Shown: positions 21,120 through 34,017, numbered from the stretch's first letter. The stretch: DNA of 64,000 bases from Bombyx mori (GCF_030269925.1 NC_085108.1:6634001-6698000), one strand, 5' to 3'. Numbers and translations are program-made. Notes: generated from the sequence alone by a model not told the origin.

Positions 21120-21390
21120 CCAAACGGCCGTCTGGTGTAGTGGTAAGTGACATGGTCACTACATAAGGGGGTCGCGGGTTCGAATCCCGCCAAGGGAAGA
21201 TATTTGTATGATAAATATAAATGTATTTTCCAGGGTTATGGATGTATATCAAATATATGTATGTGTATAATAAAAATCTTAAATTTATTTCCGTTATCTG
21301 GTACCTGTAACACAAGTTCTTTACGAACTTATCACGGGACCAGTTAACGTGGCGTGATCGTTAGTAAATATTTATTATTTATTGAAGTGA
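21120..21390 (+). mobile_element. tRNA-headed SINE, probably Metulj-like
   Basis: An A box (TGGTGTAGTGG, from 21132) and a perfect B box (GGGTTCGAATCCC, from 21177) make a strong internal Pol III promoter. The following body includes CCGTTATCTGGTACCTGTAA and TTATCACGGGACCAGTTAAC, the kind of tail seen in the Metulj SINE of other Lepidoptera (from memory). The head cannot fold into a full tRNA acceptor stem, so it is not a tRNA gene. Confidence 0.6.
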
Positions 21391-21957
21391 AAACTTTTTT
21401 AGAATCGTTGTGATTTCAAACCGGATGCAACGGAAAAAACGACAGGTAAGAGACACAAATACAAAAATGTGTAGGATGAAGCCAGCAAAGAATGAGACAG
21501 AAATATACATACTATTTAATACAGCGCCATCTGTGAGATTTTTTAATACTAACGTGTGTATGAAAGGTCTTGTAGTGAATTTTAATTTAGGATTATACGT
21601 GAAATTAAAATATCAATTCACAGAGGGCGCTACCTTACAATTATTTACTAATGACAAAATTTTACATATACTTAAGACGTTTAGGATAATTGTATTTTAA
21701 TTTTGGAAGGTTTCACTTCTACCACGTGTGAATTGCACACATTTTGTTTTATTTATTTATTATTATTTATCTTTGTTCCTGACTTTTCGATTTGCACTAA
21801 CGGCGACATAGCCAAGTTTAGTAGTGCTGTTTATCGACCGACTTCTCGATACCGTGACAATTGCACGTTACCAAGAAACATAGGGATGCGATGTTTCAAC
21901 ATCGATGAAACATTAAAATATTGAATTCTTTATTTTATTTATAAATTTTTTAATTAC

Positions 21958-22120
21958 ATTACCGGTGGTGGGACGTCTTGTGAGTCCGCACGGGTAGGCA
22001 ACACCACCCTTTACATTTATGTCGTAAAACAATATGTGTCCTGATTTGATAGGTGGGGTATTTATTATACTAGAAGACCCATATTTAGAACTCTTGTCTC
22101 AAGTTGGGTGGTTGGACGCC
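21958..22120 (+). mobile_element. Diverged Bm1-like SINE fragment
   Basis: GGTGGTGGGACGTCTTGTGAG followed by weaker body similarity up to CTCAAGTTGGGTGG. No tail. Confidence 0.6.
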
Positions 22121-22170
22121 ACAAATTGATGCTGCCAATGTCTATGCCACCTAAGTGGTACAAAAGATCT

Positions 22171-22269
22171 TCAGCTACAAATCGAAACGCATTACTGCTT
22201 CACGGCAGAAATAGGCAGGGTGATGGTACCTACCCGTGCGGACTCACAAGAGCTCCTACAACCAGTAAA
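22171..22269 (-). mobile_element. Bm1-type SINE fragment, opposite orientation to its neighbour
   Basis: It contains the reverse body block ACTGCTTCACGGCAGAAAT to CCTACAACCAGTA. No A-tail and no head. Confidence 0.68.
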
Positions 22270-22354
22270 ACAACAATTTTCATAGAAAAACCCGTTCGGT
22301 AGAGCAATCAAGAGACGCGAGGACTAAAACCCCGTATACAATACCATTATTGGT

Positions 22355-22480
22355 GTCTCAGTGGATTGTGATTCCATACCGCTTGTAGATTTAGCGAAGC
22401 ACTGCTCTTGCTAGAGCCAGTGTTAGTAAGCTCTCAAGTTGAGTCCGTGTGCTCAATTACCATTAGCGAGTAGGTATAGT
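22355..22480 (+). mobile_element. Diverged Jockey-type LINE 3' UTR fragment
   Basis: CTCAGTGGATTGTGATTCC and GCGAAGCACTGCTCTTGCT match the lineage A 3' UTR. Confidence 0.6.
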
Positions 22481-22847
22481 ATGATGCCTGTAAAATTATA
22501 GATGAAAACCGAATGTATTCTTTCATTATTTATTAACATATACACACATACAATTCAAGCTGATTTACAGCGCGTTAAAACGAAATGTCGATATAAATTA
22601 TAATTATCGGTAATCGATCTAATTTATCGACGGTCACGTCACTAGCCAACAATACATCTTTATTTTTAATGGCTTCTTTTATTGATTCCGATAAACCGTT
22701 TTTATAAATACTTGTCGGGCTTAATGGCTTTTTGAAACTAATTATTGCCCGCGACTTTGTTTACGTATGATTTTATTACTGTTTAAAACCTTGGGGGTCA
22801 TAATATATCCAAAAGCGATTTCAAAATGTTCGCATGTTTATTTATTT

Positions 22848-23094
22848 ATTTATTTTTTATTACTTAGGTGGATGGACGAGATCACAGCCCACCTGGTGTT
22901 AAGTGGTTACTGGAGCCCATAGACATCTACAACGTAAATGCGCCACCTACCTTGAGATATAAGTTCTAAGGTCTCAGTATAGTTACAACGGCTGCCCCGC
23001 CCTTCAAGCCGAAACGCATTACTGCTTCACGGCAGAAATAGGCGGGGTGGTGGTACCTACCTACCCGTGCGGACTCATAGAGGTCCTACCACCA
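22848..23094 (-). mobile_element. Bm1-type SINE, 5'-truncated
   Basis: T-rich start (A-tail) then the full reverse body to CTACCACCAGTG. It abuts a Helitron-like fragment at 23094, where the two appear joined. Confidence 0.85.
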
Positions 23095-23185
23095 GTGAAA
23101 GAATTTTTCAAATCGGTTCAGTGGTTTTTCGGAGCCTATTCAATACAAACAAACAAATCTTTCATCTTTATAATATTAGCATAGA
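23094..23185 (-). mobile_element. Helitron-like repeat family B2, terminal fragment
   Basis: It shares GTGAAAGAATTTTTCAAATC and the terminus AATATTAGCATAGA followed by T with 35771-36192 and 51569-52688. Confidence 0.65.
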
Positions 23186-23489
23186 TGACTGATCCTCAAT
23201 ATCAATTGGCTTTTGATGTTCAATAAAGCATCTATCTCTCTTTTCCTCTGTACAATTTTTGACGCGTCGTCTGATTAATTTCTACATCAAGAGAGATTGA
23301 TCTTGAACAGGATTGGATCTCTGCTGATGGACGCTGGGTTGGCTGGGTAAGGTTGAACTCTGCTCCGTAGGAAGCTATCACTCTAGAAGTAAAAATCGAG
23401 ACCGTCCCTCTCAAACATGGGATTTATCATCACAGTCGATTACTCATGGCAGTATGGCCGTGGTTATGTGGAATCCAAGTTTTTGTTAT

Positions 23490-23918
23490 TGTTGCTTATA
23501 TGGGTGGACGAGCTCACAGCCTACCTGATGTTAATTGGTTACTGGAGCCCATAGACATCTACAACGTAAATGCGCCACCCACCTTGAGATATAAGTTCTA
23601 AGATCTCAAGTATAGTTACAAGCGCCCCTTCAAACTGAAACGCATTATGTACTGCTTCACGGCAGAAATAGGCGGGGCGGTGGTACCTACCAGCGCGGAC
23701 TCACAAGAAGTCCTACCACGAGTAATTACGCAAATTATAATTTTGCGGGTTTGATTTTTATTACACGATGTTATTCCTTCACCGTGGAAGTCAATCGTGA
23801 ACATTTGTTGAGTACGTATTTTTATTAGAAAAATTGGTACCCGCCAGCGGGATTCGAACACCGGTGCATCGCTCAACACGAATGCACCGGACGTCTTATC
23901 CTTTAGGCCAAGCCTTGA
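23490..23918 (-). mobile_element. Bm1-type SINE, near full length
   Basis: Reverse body from GTTGCTTATATGGG to the tRNA-like head ending TTATCCTTTAGGCC. The A-tail is short. Confidence 0.87.
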
Positions 23919-24375
23919 CAGCTGCTCCCCATAGTTAGCGCTTGCCGCACACACTCGTTAAGTGAGATTTTAGTAGTCACTTGATCAGTCATATTAGGTA
24001 GCAATAAAATATCGACAATCGAAATTCATCGATACTTGTAAATCACTAGACGTATTTCACTAGAAAGCGGCCACCGGGAGCTTCGCTGTTTTTGCTCTAA
24101 AGTATCCTTTAATAACTTGATTTCGCTCTGATCACGTGGCCTACAGAGCTTTTTAGGTTGTCGTCGTAAAATCTTATGAGCATACCTGTGTTGTAGGGGA
24201 ATTGGACGGGGCTATTACGCAAAACTTAAGACTCGTCTAGCCATAATTATTAACCAAGGCATTACAGTAAATAAACCAATAAACTAATAAGCCGTTATGA
24301 AATCATGTTTGTGGTCTAATTGTTTTCATTTATACGGTTTGAGTTAATAAAATGAAGTATTTATTTGGAGTAATG

Positions 24376-24777
24376 GCCGCTCAATTGACGATATTCGACA
24401 ATAATTAATTGAAATTCTAAGTTGGAACATTAATACGGTTCTATTGTCAAAGATTACCTATTATACTTCTTTATTCAGAGATTTCGCCAAGACCACACTA
24501 TAGACAAATAATATTAAAGACAAACAATATTAACCTATTCTCAATTTGACCACAGACTTTTACAATAAACAAAAGAGTTTACTTAATTGTATTTGTGTGT
24601 GTGTCAAATACCTACATGGTAGTGGGTGTAATGTTTTTTTTATTTTAAACAAAAATATTAGCATTGTGCACTCCTTCTCTATATTCTCTATAAGTGTGGG
24701 AAATTTCATACTCCTCCGTCAGCGCAATTTTCGTAAAAAGAGATACAAAGTTTTTGCTTCACCTATTAGTATAAAGA
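24376..24777 (-). mobile_element. Helitron-like repeat family A, copy 5 (old subfamily)
   Basis: The palindrome region is eroded (ATATTCGACAATAATTAATT). The rest follows the family to GCTTCACCTATTAGTATA. Terminal bases are changed. Confidence 0.7.
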
Positions 24778-24834
24778 TAGCAGTGCTGGAGAAGAATGCT
24801 TGGAGTTTCTTGGACCGAGTTTTGTACAAAACAT

Positions 24835-24984
24835 CTCGATATTCCAGCTACGCCCGGACGGGTTGGTGAGCTCACGGGCTCAACCTGAGAGAATTTGCTA
24901 GCAAGAGCAGTGCTTCGCAGAATTTGCCACCGGATCGGAATCGCGACCCACTGAGAAGATCCGGCGAGAAACTCAGTGGGCTAA
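24835..24984 (-). mobile_element. Jockey-type LINE 3' UTR fragment
   Basis: GGTGAGCTCACGGGCTCAAC to AGAAACTCAGTGGGCT, reverse lineage A 3' UTR. No oligo-T. Confidence 0.7.
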
Positions 24985-25673
24985 AATTAGTGCAGTAGAA
25001 TCAAGCATGGAGACATAGCAGGACATCGTGAGACGCGTCAAGTCTGTCCCCTCCAACTCTATATGACGATTACGACCACTCTGTTAAGAGTGACACAATT
25101 GAGGAAGAAGTTTGTATTGCAGACGGCATTTGAAGGTGTCAACGTCTTGTCTTATTCTGCCGCAATCAGTCATTTGTTTTGGTTTGAAATACGCCACAGC
25201 TGGTTTATGTAATCAGACTGTGACATGTCACTGAGTAGGCATTGACATTCATTATGACTTGTGACACTAGTCAGGGTTCACGCTAGCCTATCCACTCGAT
25301 CCAAGCGATCAATAAATAATTGTATATTACATTTATTTTTGTCCGATTTCAGAAACCGCACGGCCATTTATCGCCACAAAACCGCTAAATTGACCCGATG
25401 AAACGATCGCGTAACTATCGCTAAGCTGTCGTGATTACAGAGATAGAGAGCCCAGTGTTTTATATAATTAATTCCTACATCCACACGACGAATACATCAT
25501 TCGCACTAATTGCTGTACAATTAAGCCTTATTAAAACGGAGGCATGTAATCTGAGTACCGTTTTAACTATTTATTTACCTTTCAAGCGTTAGTTGTACAC
25601 TCAATAACTTGATATGTTTATTACTCGCTTGATTGCGACCGCTTGAGTAATGCATTGCGTAGTGGAGGTTGAA

Positions 25674-26091
25674 TCTATATATTAATACGTGAAGCAAAAA
25701 TTTTGTATCCCTTTTTACGAAAATTGCGCGGACGGAGCAGTATGAAATTTTCCACACTTATAGAGAATATAGAGAAGAAGTGCACAATGCTAATATTTTT
25801 TTTTAAAAATTCTGCATAAAAGACACATTAAATCAATAAAGAAAACATTACACACACTACATACCATGTATTTGACGCACACACGCATGCATACTATTTA
25901 TTGTCAAACTTTTGTTCTTGACGTCTGTTGTCAAATTGAGAATAGATTAAATATTGTCTTTGTTAAGATTTTTTATAGTGTAGTCTTAGCGAAATTTGTA
26001 ATTATAGAAGTATAAAATACAATCATAATAGTGTACAAACTTACAATTACAATTGATTATAGTCGAATTTCGACTACTGCGGGACCTCTAC
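25674..26091 (+). mobile_element. Helitron-like repeat family A, copy 6
   Basis: A/TCTATATATTAATACGTG start, palindrome TAGTCGAATTTCGACTA near the end, terminus CTAC (changed from CTAG) followed by T. Confidence 0.82.
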
Positions 26092-26329
26092 TATAGAATA
26101 GAAAAGTCATTATAGAAATATCAGAAGTTATAGTATAATTAAGTTAATAAGGGGTTACGTGTCTAGTGGAGTGCAATCGTGCGTGCTAAGTGTTTGTTTT
26201 TGTATCCATTTTACCATAAGTTTTTTTTTTTTCAGCGAGCTTATGTTAATGATGCTTAGTTGGCTCACGTTACAGCCATTGAGGACCCCTCTGATATTTC
26301 TTATGACGAAAAACGACTTATTACGGTAT

Positions 26330-26955
26330 TACTCTCGCACGGAACACTCTAGAATCCGATGGCCACGTCTTTACGGATCCATCAGATTCATTAACCTCAG
26401 CATTGAATGCCTTTTTTTCTTATTGCTCAGATGGGTGGACGAGCTCACAGCCCACCAGGTGTTAAGTTACTAGAGCCCATAGACATCTACAACGTAAATG
26501 CGCCACCCACCTTGAGATATAAGTTCTAAGGTCTCAGTATAGTTACAACGGCTGCCCCACCCTTCGAACCGAAACGCATTACTGCTTCACGGCAGAAATA
26601 GGCGGGGTGGTGGTGCCTACCCGTGCGGACTTACAAGAGGTCCTACCACCAGCCTTCAGCTCTAGGAGCAGGCTCAGGGACCCCGGTAACTGTATTCGTT
26701 GAACTTGGCAGAGAGTAGAACGAGGAACCTAACATATACATCAACCCGCTGAGTTTCTCGTCGCGTCTTCAGCGGGTCACGATTCCGATCCGGTAGTAGA
26801 TTCATTCGTGAAGCAGCTGCTCTTGAGTTGTTAGGTCTCTTTTGCAGGCGCTTGGACAGCTGTTAGCAAATCACCACACCTTCAGGCCGAGCCTTTGCTC
26901 GCCCACCTGTTCTGGTAAAACTGGAAAGGTGTTCAGGCCACCAGTAATCCTTCGT
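26330..26955 (+). mobile_element. Jockey-type LINE lineage B, 3' part, split by a SINE
   Basis: It matches the end of the LINE at 51963-52640: the coding remnant with TCTTTACGGATCCATCAGAT, then, after the SINE, CTTCAGCTCTAGGAGCAGGC and the 3' UTR through CCACCAGTAATCCTTC. The frame is broken. Confidence 0.75.
26411..26652 (-). mobile_element. Bm1-type SINE inserted in a LINE remnant
   Basis: Oligo-T at 26412-26418, reverse body to CCTACCACCA. GCC(TT) flanks both sides, consistent with a short target duplication inside the LINE. Confidence 0.85.
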
Positions 26956-27007
26956 TCCTAAAGAAAAGTCGGCTTATACATGACATAAATGATGCCTCAA
27001 AATGCTA

Positions 27008-27240
27008 GCAGGACCTCTTATAAGTCCGCACTGGTAGGTACCACCACCCCGCCTATTTCTGCCGTGAAGCAGTAATACGTTTCGGTTTGAAGGGTGGGGC
27101 AGCCGTTGTAAATATTCTGAGATCTTAGAACTCATATCTCAAGGTGGGGTGGCGGAATTTACGTTGTAAATGTTTATGGGCTCCAGTAACCACTTAACAC
27201 CAGGTGGGCTGTGAGCTCGTCCACCCATTTAACCAAAAAA
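27008..27240 (+). mobile_element. Bm1-type SINE, 5'-truncated
   Basis: AGGACCTCTTATAAGTCCGC through CCACCCATTTAACC and an A-run. Confidence 0.85.
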
Positions 27241-29104
27241 ATAATTTTACGTAAATAAAACCAGCGATTCCAGATAGTGCCAATGTACTGACAATATAAA
27301 TGTGTTATCTTAGCACAAAATCTCGATCTCTGTGCAATTCATCATGCGATCTCTCGTACGACAGTTGCAAGTCTGTCGTCTCGGTATATCTAATAGGTCC
27401 CTCTGTCGGAGTAGTGTTGTAACCAAATTTGGGAAGATTGGTGTTTTTTTTTAGCGAATTTCGCTTCAACATATAGCAACCCGGGTTTTGAGTTTTTTGT
27501 TTGCTTGCCACAACAAACTCAGAAAGCAGATAGTTTCAAATTAAAGTCAACTAATCTAACGTTAGTAATAATAGAAATAATATTAATATTTGTACAGAAG
27601 GATTTTGTTCCTTAAAGGAAAATGCACCATCGAAATTCGATCATAAGAACTGCGTTACACAAGCGTAACTGTGAATGTGTTGAATGCGAGCTACATGGTA
27701 GGCGATGTGGGTGTGTTAGGCTTTATTTTCGTTACGGAATTTCTTGATTCGGTCGCTGCGCTCAAAGCCCGCGATAAAAGCTATGCAATAGCTTAAAAAT
27801 TGTACAGCGTCATCCCTGTTATAAAACAAAAGACAACCTACAAATATTCTGTACAGATAGAGTGATTTCTTTTTTCGCAATGATTTTTTGATTATGAATG
27901 AAAATATTTTAAGGACTCGTAGTTCAAGCCGTCGGTCGGAAATCGAATGTTTGATTATTTCCAATTCCTTCTAGAAAATGTAGCCGATTTCTTCAAACTA
28001 CTTCTGTTTCGAAGCAATAACAATAATTACTTATCCTCAAAATCCATTAGCAAGTGAAAATTCCAGTCGAAAATCACCGCATTGGCTCCATCTCACATTT
28101 CCCTTAAAGTTGAAAAGAGAAAGAAATATATGGGGATGAAAAAAAAACGTGGAAAACTATAATTTTCAACCATAAAATCGACCCTCGGAAATCAATGTTC
28201 GAGCTTTAACTATTAAATGTAACACAAGAGAATGAACCTTAACTCCTAAGCCATTAGGAGCAAAAGTAGAATTTTGAGGGAAATAATTTTCTTGCGATAA
28301 CCGACCTTATTTGTACAGACTTAAGGAGTAATAAATATTTAGGTAGGAGGGCGTTCTGTGAACATTGAATATCTGATCACCTATTGACGGCTAAGTTTTG
28401 GATGTGGCATATTAAATGTTTCTAAGTTGCTCTAATTTAACACAAATAAATTGTTTTCCCAATATTAAAAGTATATTCTTCGGTATTCGTGATTTCTAAA
28501 CCTAATAGAAACTACTTTTACGGCTTAATCTCGACAGACACTTGTTCGCTACCACGAAAACTATAAAGCATTCAAAATGTCTCAAATAATAATCAGAGGA
28601 AACAAAAAATCCGAAATTAAAACCTTAAAATTATTTGAAATGACCAACATTACTTTTAATCATGTTCCTTTAAACATTCCTTGAACGATCTAAAATGGCA
28701 CTAGGATAAAACTTATCATTTTCCTTCAATAATGCGTAAACGGATAGTACAGTAAAAAAAATGGATGAAACTACAATTAACGCCATCTGTTGTCAACAGG
28801 GTATTACTAATTGGGAATACTAGTAGTATTATTTTATAGTAAATAGCCACCAGTGAAGTGTTTATGGACGTTGTTCTTCAATATTCAATACCCACTATTC
28901 AGAGTGAAACGGTAGTTAGGTAAGAAGCGTTATATTTTCGCCAGCATTTTCCTATTACGAAGGCAACGAATAAAGTCAGCAACGCCGGCTAGTCTATTTT
29001 TAACTTCGGTTCGAATGTTCACAGGGTTATAGAGATTAAGGTTAAAATAAGTAAACAATTTTTTACAAACAAATTTTTACTCGTATCATATATTATTATG
29101 TATA
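27241..29104. other. Repeat-poor intronic block, no gene recognised
   Basis: Short ORFs (68-82 codons on the minus strand) have no recognisable domain and look random. A short stretch with CGCCATCTGTTGT near 28783 resembles 16750 and suggests an old repeat remnant. Otherwise apparently single-copy. Confidence 0.4.
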
Positions 29105-29365
29105 CTAGATGATGACCGAGCTTTACTCGTTTTTTTTTTTTTGATAACGCCATCTTTTTGTGTCTTTAAAGCGGTTAGTTGCCCTCAATTAAGAAAAATA
29201 GTATTACCATTCGCCAATAGATGTCGGGAAGAGTTGATTATTGAAAACACGAATAAAACAACATTTTCTGAAAATAAATCTTAGCTAGATTGATTTATCG
29301 CCCTCGAAATCCCCTGTATACTAAATTTTATGAAAATCGTTGGAGCCGTTTCCGAGATTCATATT

Positions 29366-30386
29366 CCCTCCGTGTGTCGTATTCCTCAGTTCTGAGGGTC
29401 GTGACCTTTACTGAGCACTTTTGTCAGGACTATGTTCTTCCATTCACTTCTGTCCTCCGCGCAGTGGATAGCGACATTGATGCTGGATTCCAAAGTCGTC
29501 TTGATCTGATCGGACCAGCGCATGGGACTACGCCCCCTAGGCCTCTTTCCTTCCACTTTGCCGGTGATGAGAAGTCTTTCGAGATTGTCACCCTTTTTTC
29601 TCGCAACGTGACCGAAAAACTCTAAAATCCTACGTAGGCAAATGGTGGAGAGTCTTAAGGAGACGCCTAGTTCTTCCAGGATTGATGCGTTTGTACGATG
29701 CGCCGTCCAGGGAATCCGCAGCATTTTCCTCCAGCACCACATCTCAAACGCGTCGATCTGACTTCGATCAGCCTTCTTCAGAGTCCATGTCTCCGCCCCA
29801 TATAAGAAAATAGAAAACACAAGACTTGTTACAAGTTTACGCTTGGTTTTTATGGAGATGTTTCTATCGGACCAGATGCTATCAAGCTGAGACATGGCAG
29901 TTTTTGCTATCCCGATACGTCTTCGAATCTCAGGCTCGCACGATCCAGTATTCGCAATCATGGAGCCCAGGTATATGAATCTTTCTGTTGTTTCAAGATG
30001 CAGTGACCCCATGTGCTCCAGTTTGTTCATGCGGTCTATTACCATTACTTTTGTTTTGGATCGGTTAATGGCAAGACCAAGTTCGAGGCTAATTTTTTCA
30101 AGCTTGCTCATGAGAACAGCCATCTCGCTTTCATTAGCCGCGAGAAGATTGGTGTCGTCGGCGTATCGGAGGTTGGTCAATTTTACTCCACCAATGGTAA
30201 CTCCACCATCCCAGCCTTCACAAGTCCGTCTCATGATATACTCTCCATAGATATTGAAAAGGACTGGAGATAACATGCAGCCTTGCCTTACGCCCTTCCT
30301 AAATTTAAAGGGGGCAGAGATTGTTTCCTCCACTCTAATGATTCCCTGGTTATTAATGTACAGGTTATGTAGCAGTAGGACCAGAT
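29366..30386 (-). mobile_element. RTE-type LINE, 5'-truncated
   Basis: The direct repeat GATTCATATT lies at 29356-29365 and 30387-30396. The element has almost no 3' UTR, a usual trait of RTE-clade LINEs. It sits antisense to engrailed. Confidence 0.8.
29386..30386 (-). pseudogene. Truncated RTE-type reverse transcriptase, open frame
   Basis: About 333 codons without a stop. Motifs in order: KGVRQGCMLSPVLFNIYGEYI (RT finger/palm), LRYADDTNLLA (catalytic YADD), an FIYLGS-type thumb start, LYGAETWTLKKAD, and a C-terminus with GKRPRGRSPMRWSDQI typical of RTE-clade proteins. The endonuclease and N-terminal RT are missing. The apparent ATG at 30393 comes from the flanking target duplication, not from the element. 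Well-preserved coding suggests recent insertion. Confidence 0.85.
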
Positions 30387-30445
30387 GATTCATATTATAT
30401 ATATATTAATATACAAGAATTGCTCGTTTAAAGGTATAAGATAAG

Positions 30446-33400
30446 ATTCAGCGACAACTTACACAACAAAGGATTATCATATTATCAAAATAGCAATCCA
30501 GAAAGTTCAATAAAAAGTTAGAAACATCTTGTGCCTCTGAAGACAAACATAGCTTTTCTGGCTTCGGATAACAGCCTGTAATAGCAACGATTGTATTATA
30601 CAAGCTATTGTTCATCTACAATACGTAAATGATTATCTAATTTGAATAATTAGTGATTTTCGTCAAGTGCCAATAGATATTTTCTATGTTGTAATGTAAA
30701 AAAATCTATTGTTCATTGTGTCTCGAAGATTCTCTACAGAAAGGTCAAGATTCTTCTCGACCTGTAGCACTGCGCAACTAAAATAAGTCGAAAATGCCTA
30801 TTCATAAACTTACTTGTGATTTACATATTTAAGACTGAGTAAAAACAATTCGTCTTGGGACACCTAACATAAATGATAACTTTAAACTAATCTAAGTTGA
30901 ACCATTTAATATTGAAATTCTTTAATTTGAGAAAAGCTTGGGTTATTACTTAAATTTTATTATTTATTCTTTATTTGTACACACTGTTAATATAATACAG
31001 TAATTGCGATAAGATATAAAAAAATGGCGAGCTTAACTCAACAATTAAGTTATCTACCAGCTAACCGTTCTCAAAGAAGGAAAGCTTTACATGAGTGGGT
31101 AGATGAGTTTTATGTATATTAATTTGATAATGTAAGGAAAATTGTAACATAAATTAAAAAAGATATATAAATAGTTGAGCTACATAGGTTCTCAGTACCG
31201 CTGCCGTATGCGTGAGAGAAAGGGATGCCAGACAGACTGGCGCCGTAACGCGTTGCGTAACAATGCGGTTTACTCTCCCATAAGAAGTTATCAAAAACTA
31301 AGGGCCTTTTTATGGTTTTAAGATTAAAATGCATTCTTCTTGAGATTCGAGATTGCGTTCTTCTGTAGCAATAGTGAAATAATTGTTAATAAGTAATTCC
31401 GTGGCGTTTATGGTCACAATACCTTAGCACGTTCACAGCGTTACCAGACAAACAGCCGACACAAGGACTAATACTAATATGAGACAAATTCTACTGTTTT
31501 AATCGCGAATTTGTACACAGACCGTAACTCGCCTTGACTATTTGATAGATTATCAAAGTGAGCCCTTATATTAAATCTTGAATGTTACAAGCATCTTCTA
31601 GGCGTCGAACCTTCGAAGAAGGTGAGGTTTGGGTTACAGCACAGGCTATTCTTAGCTTTTCAATAGAGTAATTATGAAATAAAATATTAAAGACTTGCTT
31701 AGGAAAAAAGTTATCAATGTTGTACAATTGCTTACTTTACTCTCGATACAATATCATGATGATTCACCTTTGCAAAGTCATGGGATTATAATTTAATATG
31801 GATAGTACGAAAATACATGGCTGGAAATATAAACGGGAAGTATTGAAATTTTCAAAATTTATTTTGATGTAACTCATAACATACCACATCCGAAATTGAG
31901 CACACTTTAATTCGCGAATCAATGTAAAAACACAATCACTCATTACAAGTCCGATTTCTTAATGCGATTTCTTTAGCTTACCTTTCTTCTAAGGAAGAGG
32001 GTGATGTGGATTTTTTAACCGATTTCAAAACTGGAGGAGGTTCTCAATTCGACTGTATTTTTTTATTTGTGTTGTTGTTACCTCAGAACTTTATTTGTAG
32101 GTAAGCCGATTTGAGCATTTTTTCAACGATTTTGACATTCTATTTTTTATATATCTCACTTGGTCTCAATTATATCAAGATTACTTTCATTAATTATCTC
32201 CACGATTTGCTTGCACAAATAAATTATTTTTGAAATTTCAATTATCTCTTAAAAAAAATTTAACGTCTGCAGCTTTTGGGAACAGGCCGCGGGCCCAAGG
32301 ATTATTAACTCCTATCAAATAACCCAACTAACTTAACTACGCTAACATAAACAAATAAATAACAAGGACTAGTTACACTGAAAGGTCACATCACGGTACC
32401 AGGCGCGCAGAAACTCGAGCAGTTAAAATACTTGCGAACACTAAAGAGCATTAGCCGACCGAATCGCGATTATAATTCATTTGTCCAGAACGCACGAATT
32501 AATTACGCACATTTAAATTGGCGGCGTTAACAGCCGAGGGTCGGAAGCGCTCACAACATTGCGCGTTTTCACGTATCGAACAAGTCCAATGAAGTAGGAA
32601 ACCTATGGAAATGAAACGTCAACCAAAATTTCGTGCCACTGTGACGTCATCTGGCCACAAAACATGGCGGCTTTAGTGCTGTACAAAAGATTTCAATGTT
32701 ATCAGGTTTTATCGATAAACGTTCTTGGCTCATTTTATTTTAAATATTGTTGAGTATTATTTATTTGTAGAATTTATACTTTAATGGGAAGTAAGTAGGT
32801 ATATTGTTATGTGCAAATATGATATGATTTAGATGGGTGAAATCTAAGACAAGTTCGTCCTTCGAATTTGCCGAGTAAACGATATGATGATTTTTAAAAG
32901 TTGCTACACTGATTTTATAAAGTTGTCGTTTGTCGCAAAACATAAAGATATGGCGTAGTTCAAAGCCATCAGCCCATTTCTAGCATGCTAAATGTTATCG
33001 TATTTTGAGTACGTGTTTTTCTTAGACTATAACAATCTATTTTAATTGTTTTGCTGACTCTAAAGTCCGTAACATACTACCGCAGCGCACCCCAAGGAAG
33101 GTGCGCCGCACCATTTGAATCACTTTCGCTTGAGAGTGATTCAAATTTTAAACTTATCAAGGGACCGCGTGAAAAAAAAAAACACCTACAGAACATTTAT
33201 TCATTAATTACAAACGTCATTCCTTGTGACTTCCTCTCTAAAATCACTTAATTATTAAATATTTAACAAATTTACAATAGTGTTTTACTCACTGCGGAAT
33301 AAAACTATTTTATTTAAATAGTTCCGAAGAGATTTTGTCGGTAGCCTTTTTCCCGAAATATCTAAACAGAATGTCTAAATATGTTTTGATGACATATTTT

Positions 33401-34001
33401 AAAGTGGTATTTATGATTAGTGTCATGATCAATAGATTCCGACCGAAAAATGGATTTTTCGGATGAGGGCTCCATAATGAATTTAAATACATATAGATAA
33501 TAGTTTTAGGGCATCGACTTTCTTGAGATCCTATAAAATACGTTTTAATTATTATTTTTGTATGTTTTAAGCATGATAAATTATGAAATTTTATATAATC
33601 AATCATATTAAATCGATATCAAAGTCAATAAATAATGTACAACCCAAAACAGACGGCCGAACTGACGTGACAATGACATTTGGCGCGCTAAACATGGCGG
33701 ATTTTCGGCCTCATTAGACGGAGACGGAGATATTTACGTATATTCATGTTACATTTTATGTACGCACTGAAATACTGTTATATTGTTTTCCTGCGAGTTA
33801 AAGTGCTGAGTAAGAACGAGATAGATATATGTTTATGTATGTGCCTTCAAAATGGGTGCTATTTATATAAGCAATTGTACGTATAGAACAATATGTCGTG
33901 TCCCTACTATATAGGTCTATGAACAAGTCACAGATAGCATAAAATATTTTACCGCCAAAATTTAATATGTCAGATTTTAGAAAAAAAGAACACGACGTGC
34001 A
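30446..34001. other. Largest repeat-poor intronic block; two identical AAACATGGCGG motifs
   Basis: About 3.5 kb with no gene, no SINE and no LINE. Only a diverged repeat at 32015-32165 is seen. The reverse strand of 32660-32670 and 33690-33700 reads CCGCCATGTTT, like Pho/YY1 sites. At 33641-33720 several GC-rich bits (TGGCGCGCTAAAC) stand out from AT-rich surroundings. Candidate enhancer or Polycomb-response DNA by inference. Confidence 0.35.
32015..32165 (+). repeat. Dispersed repeat (GGAGGAGGTTCTCAATTCG family)
   Basis: Relative of 10487-10800; diverged after the first ~70 bp. Confidence 0.5.
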
Positions 34002-34017
34002 CAAATATTTTTCGTTT

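Larger units (their letters stand above)
29105..30445 (-). mobile_element. Helitron-like repeat family D, split by an RTE-type LINE
   Basis: CTAG at 29105-29108 is followed by ATGATGACCGAGCTTTACTC. The sequence runs through CGTTGGAGCCGTTTCCGAG to 29365 and continues after the LINE as ATATATATATTAATATACAAG. The outer right limit is uncertain. Confidence 0.6.

Noticed and set aside
21132..21200. tRNA gene
   Set aside because: Good A and B boxes, but no acceptor stem pairing; followed by a SINE body.
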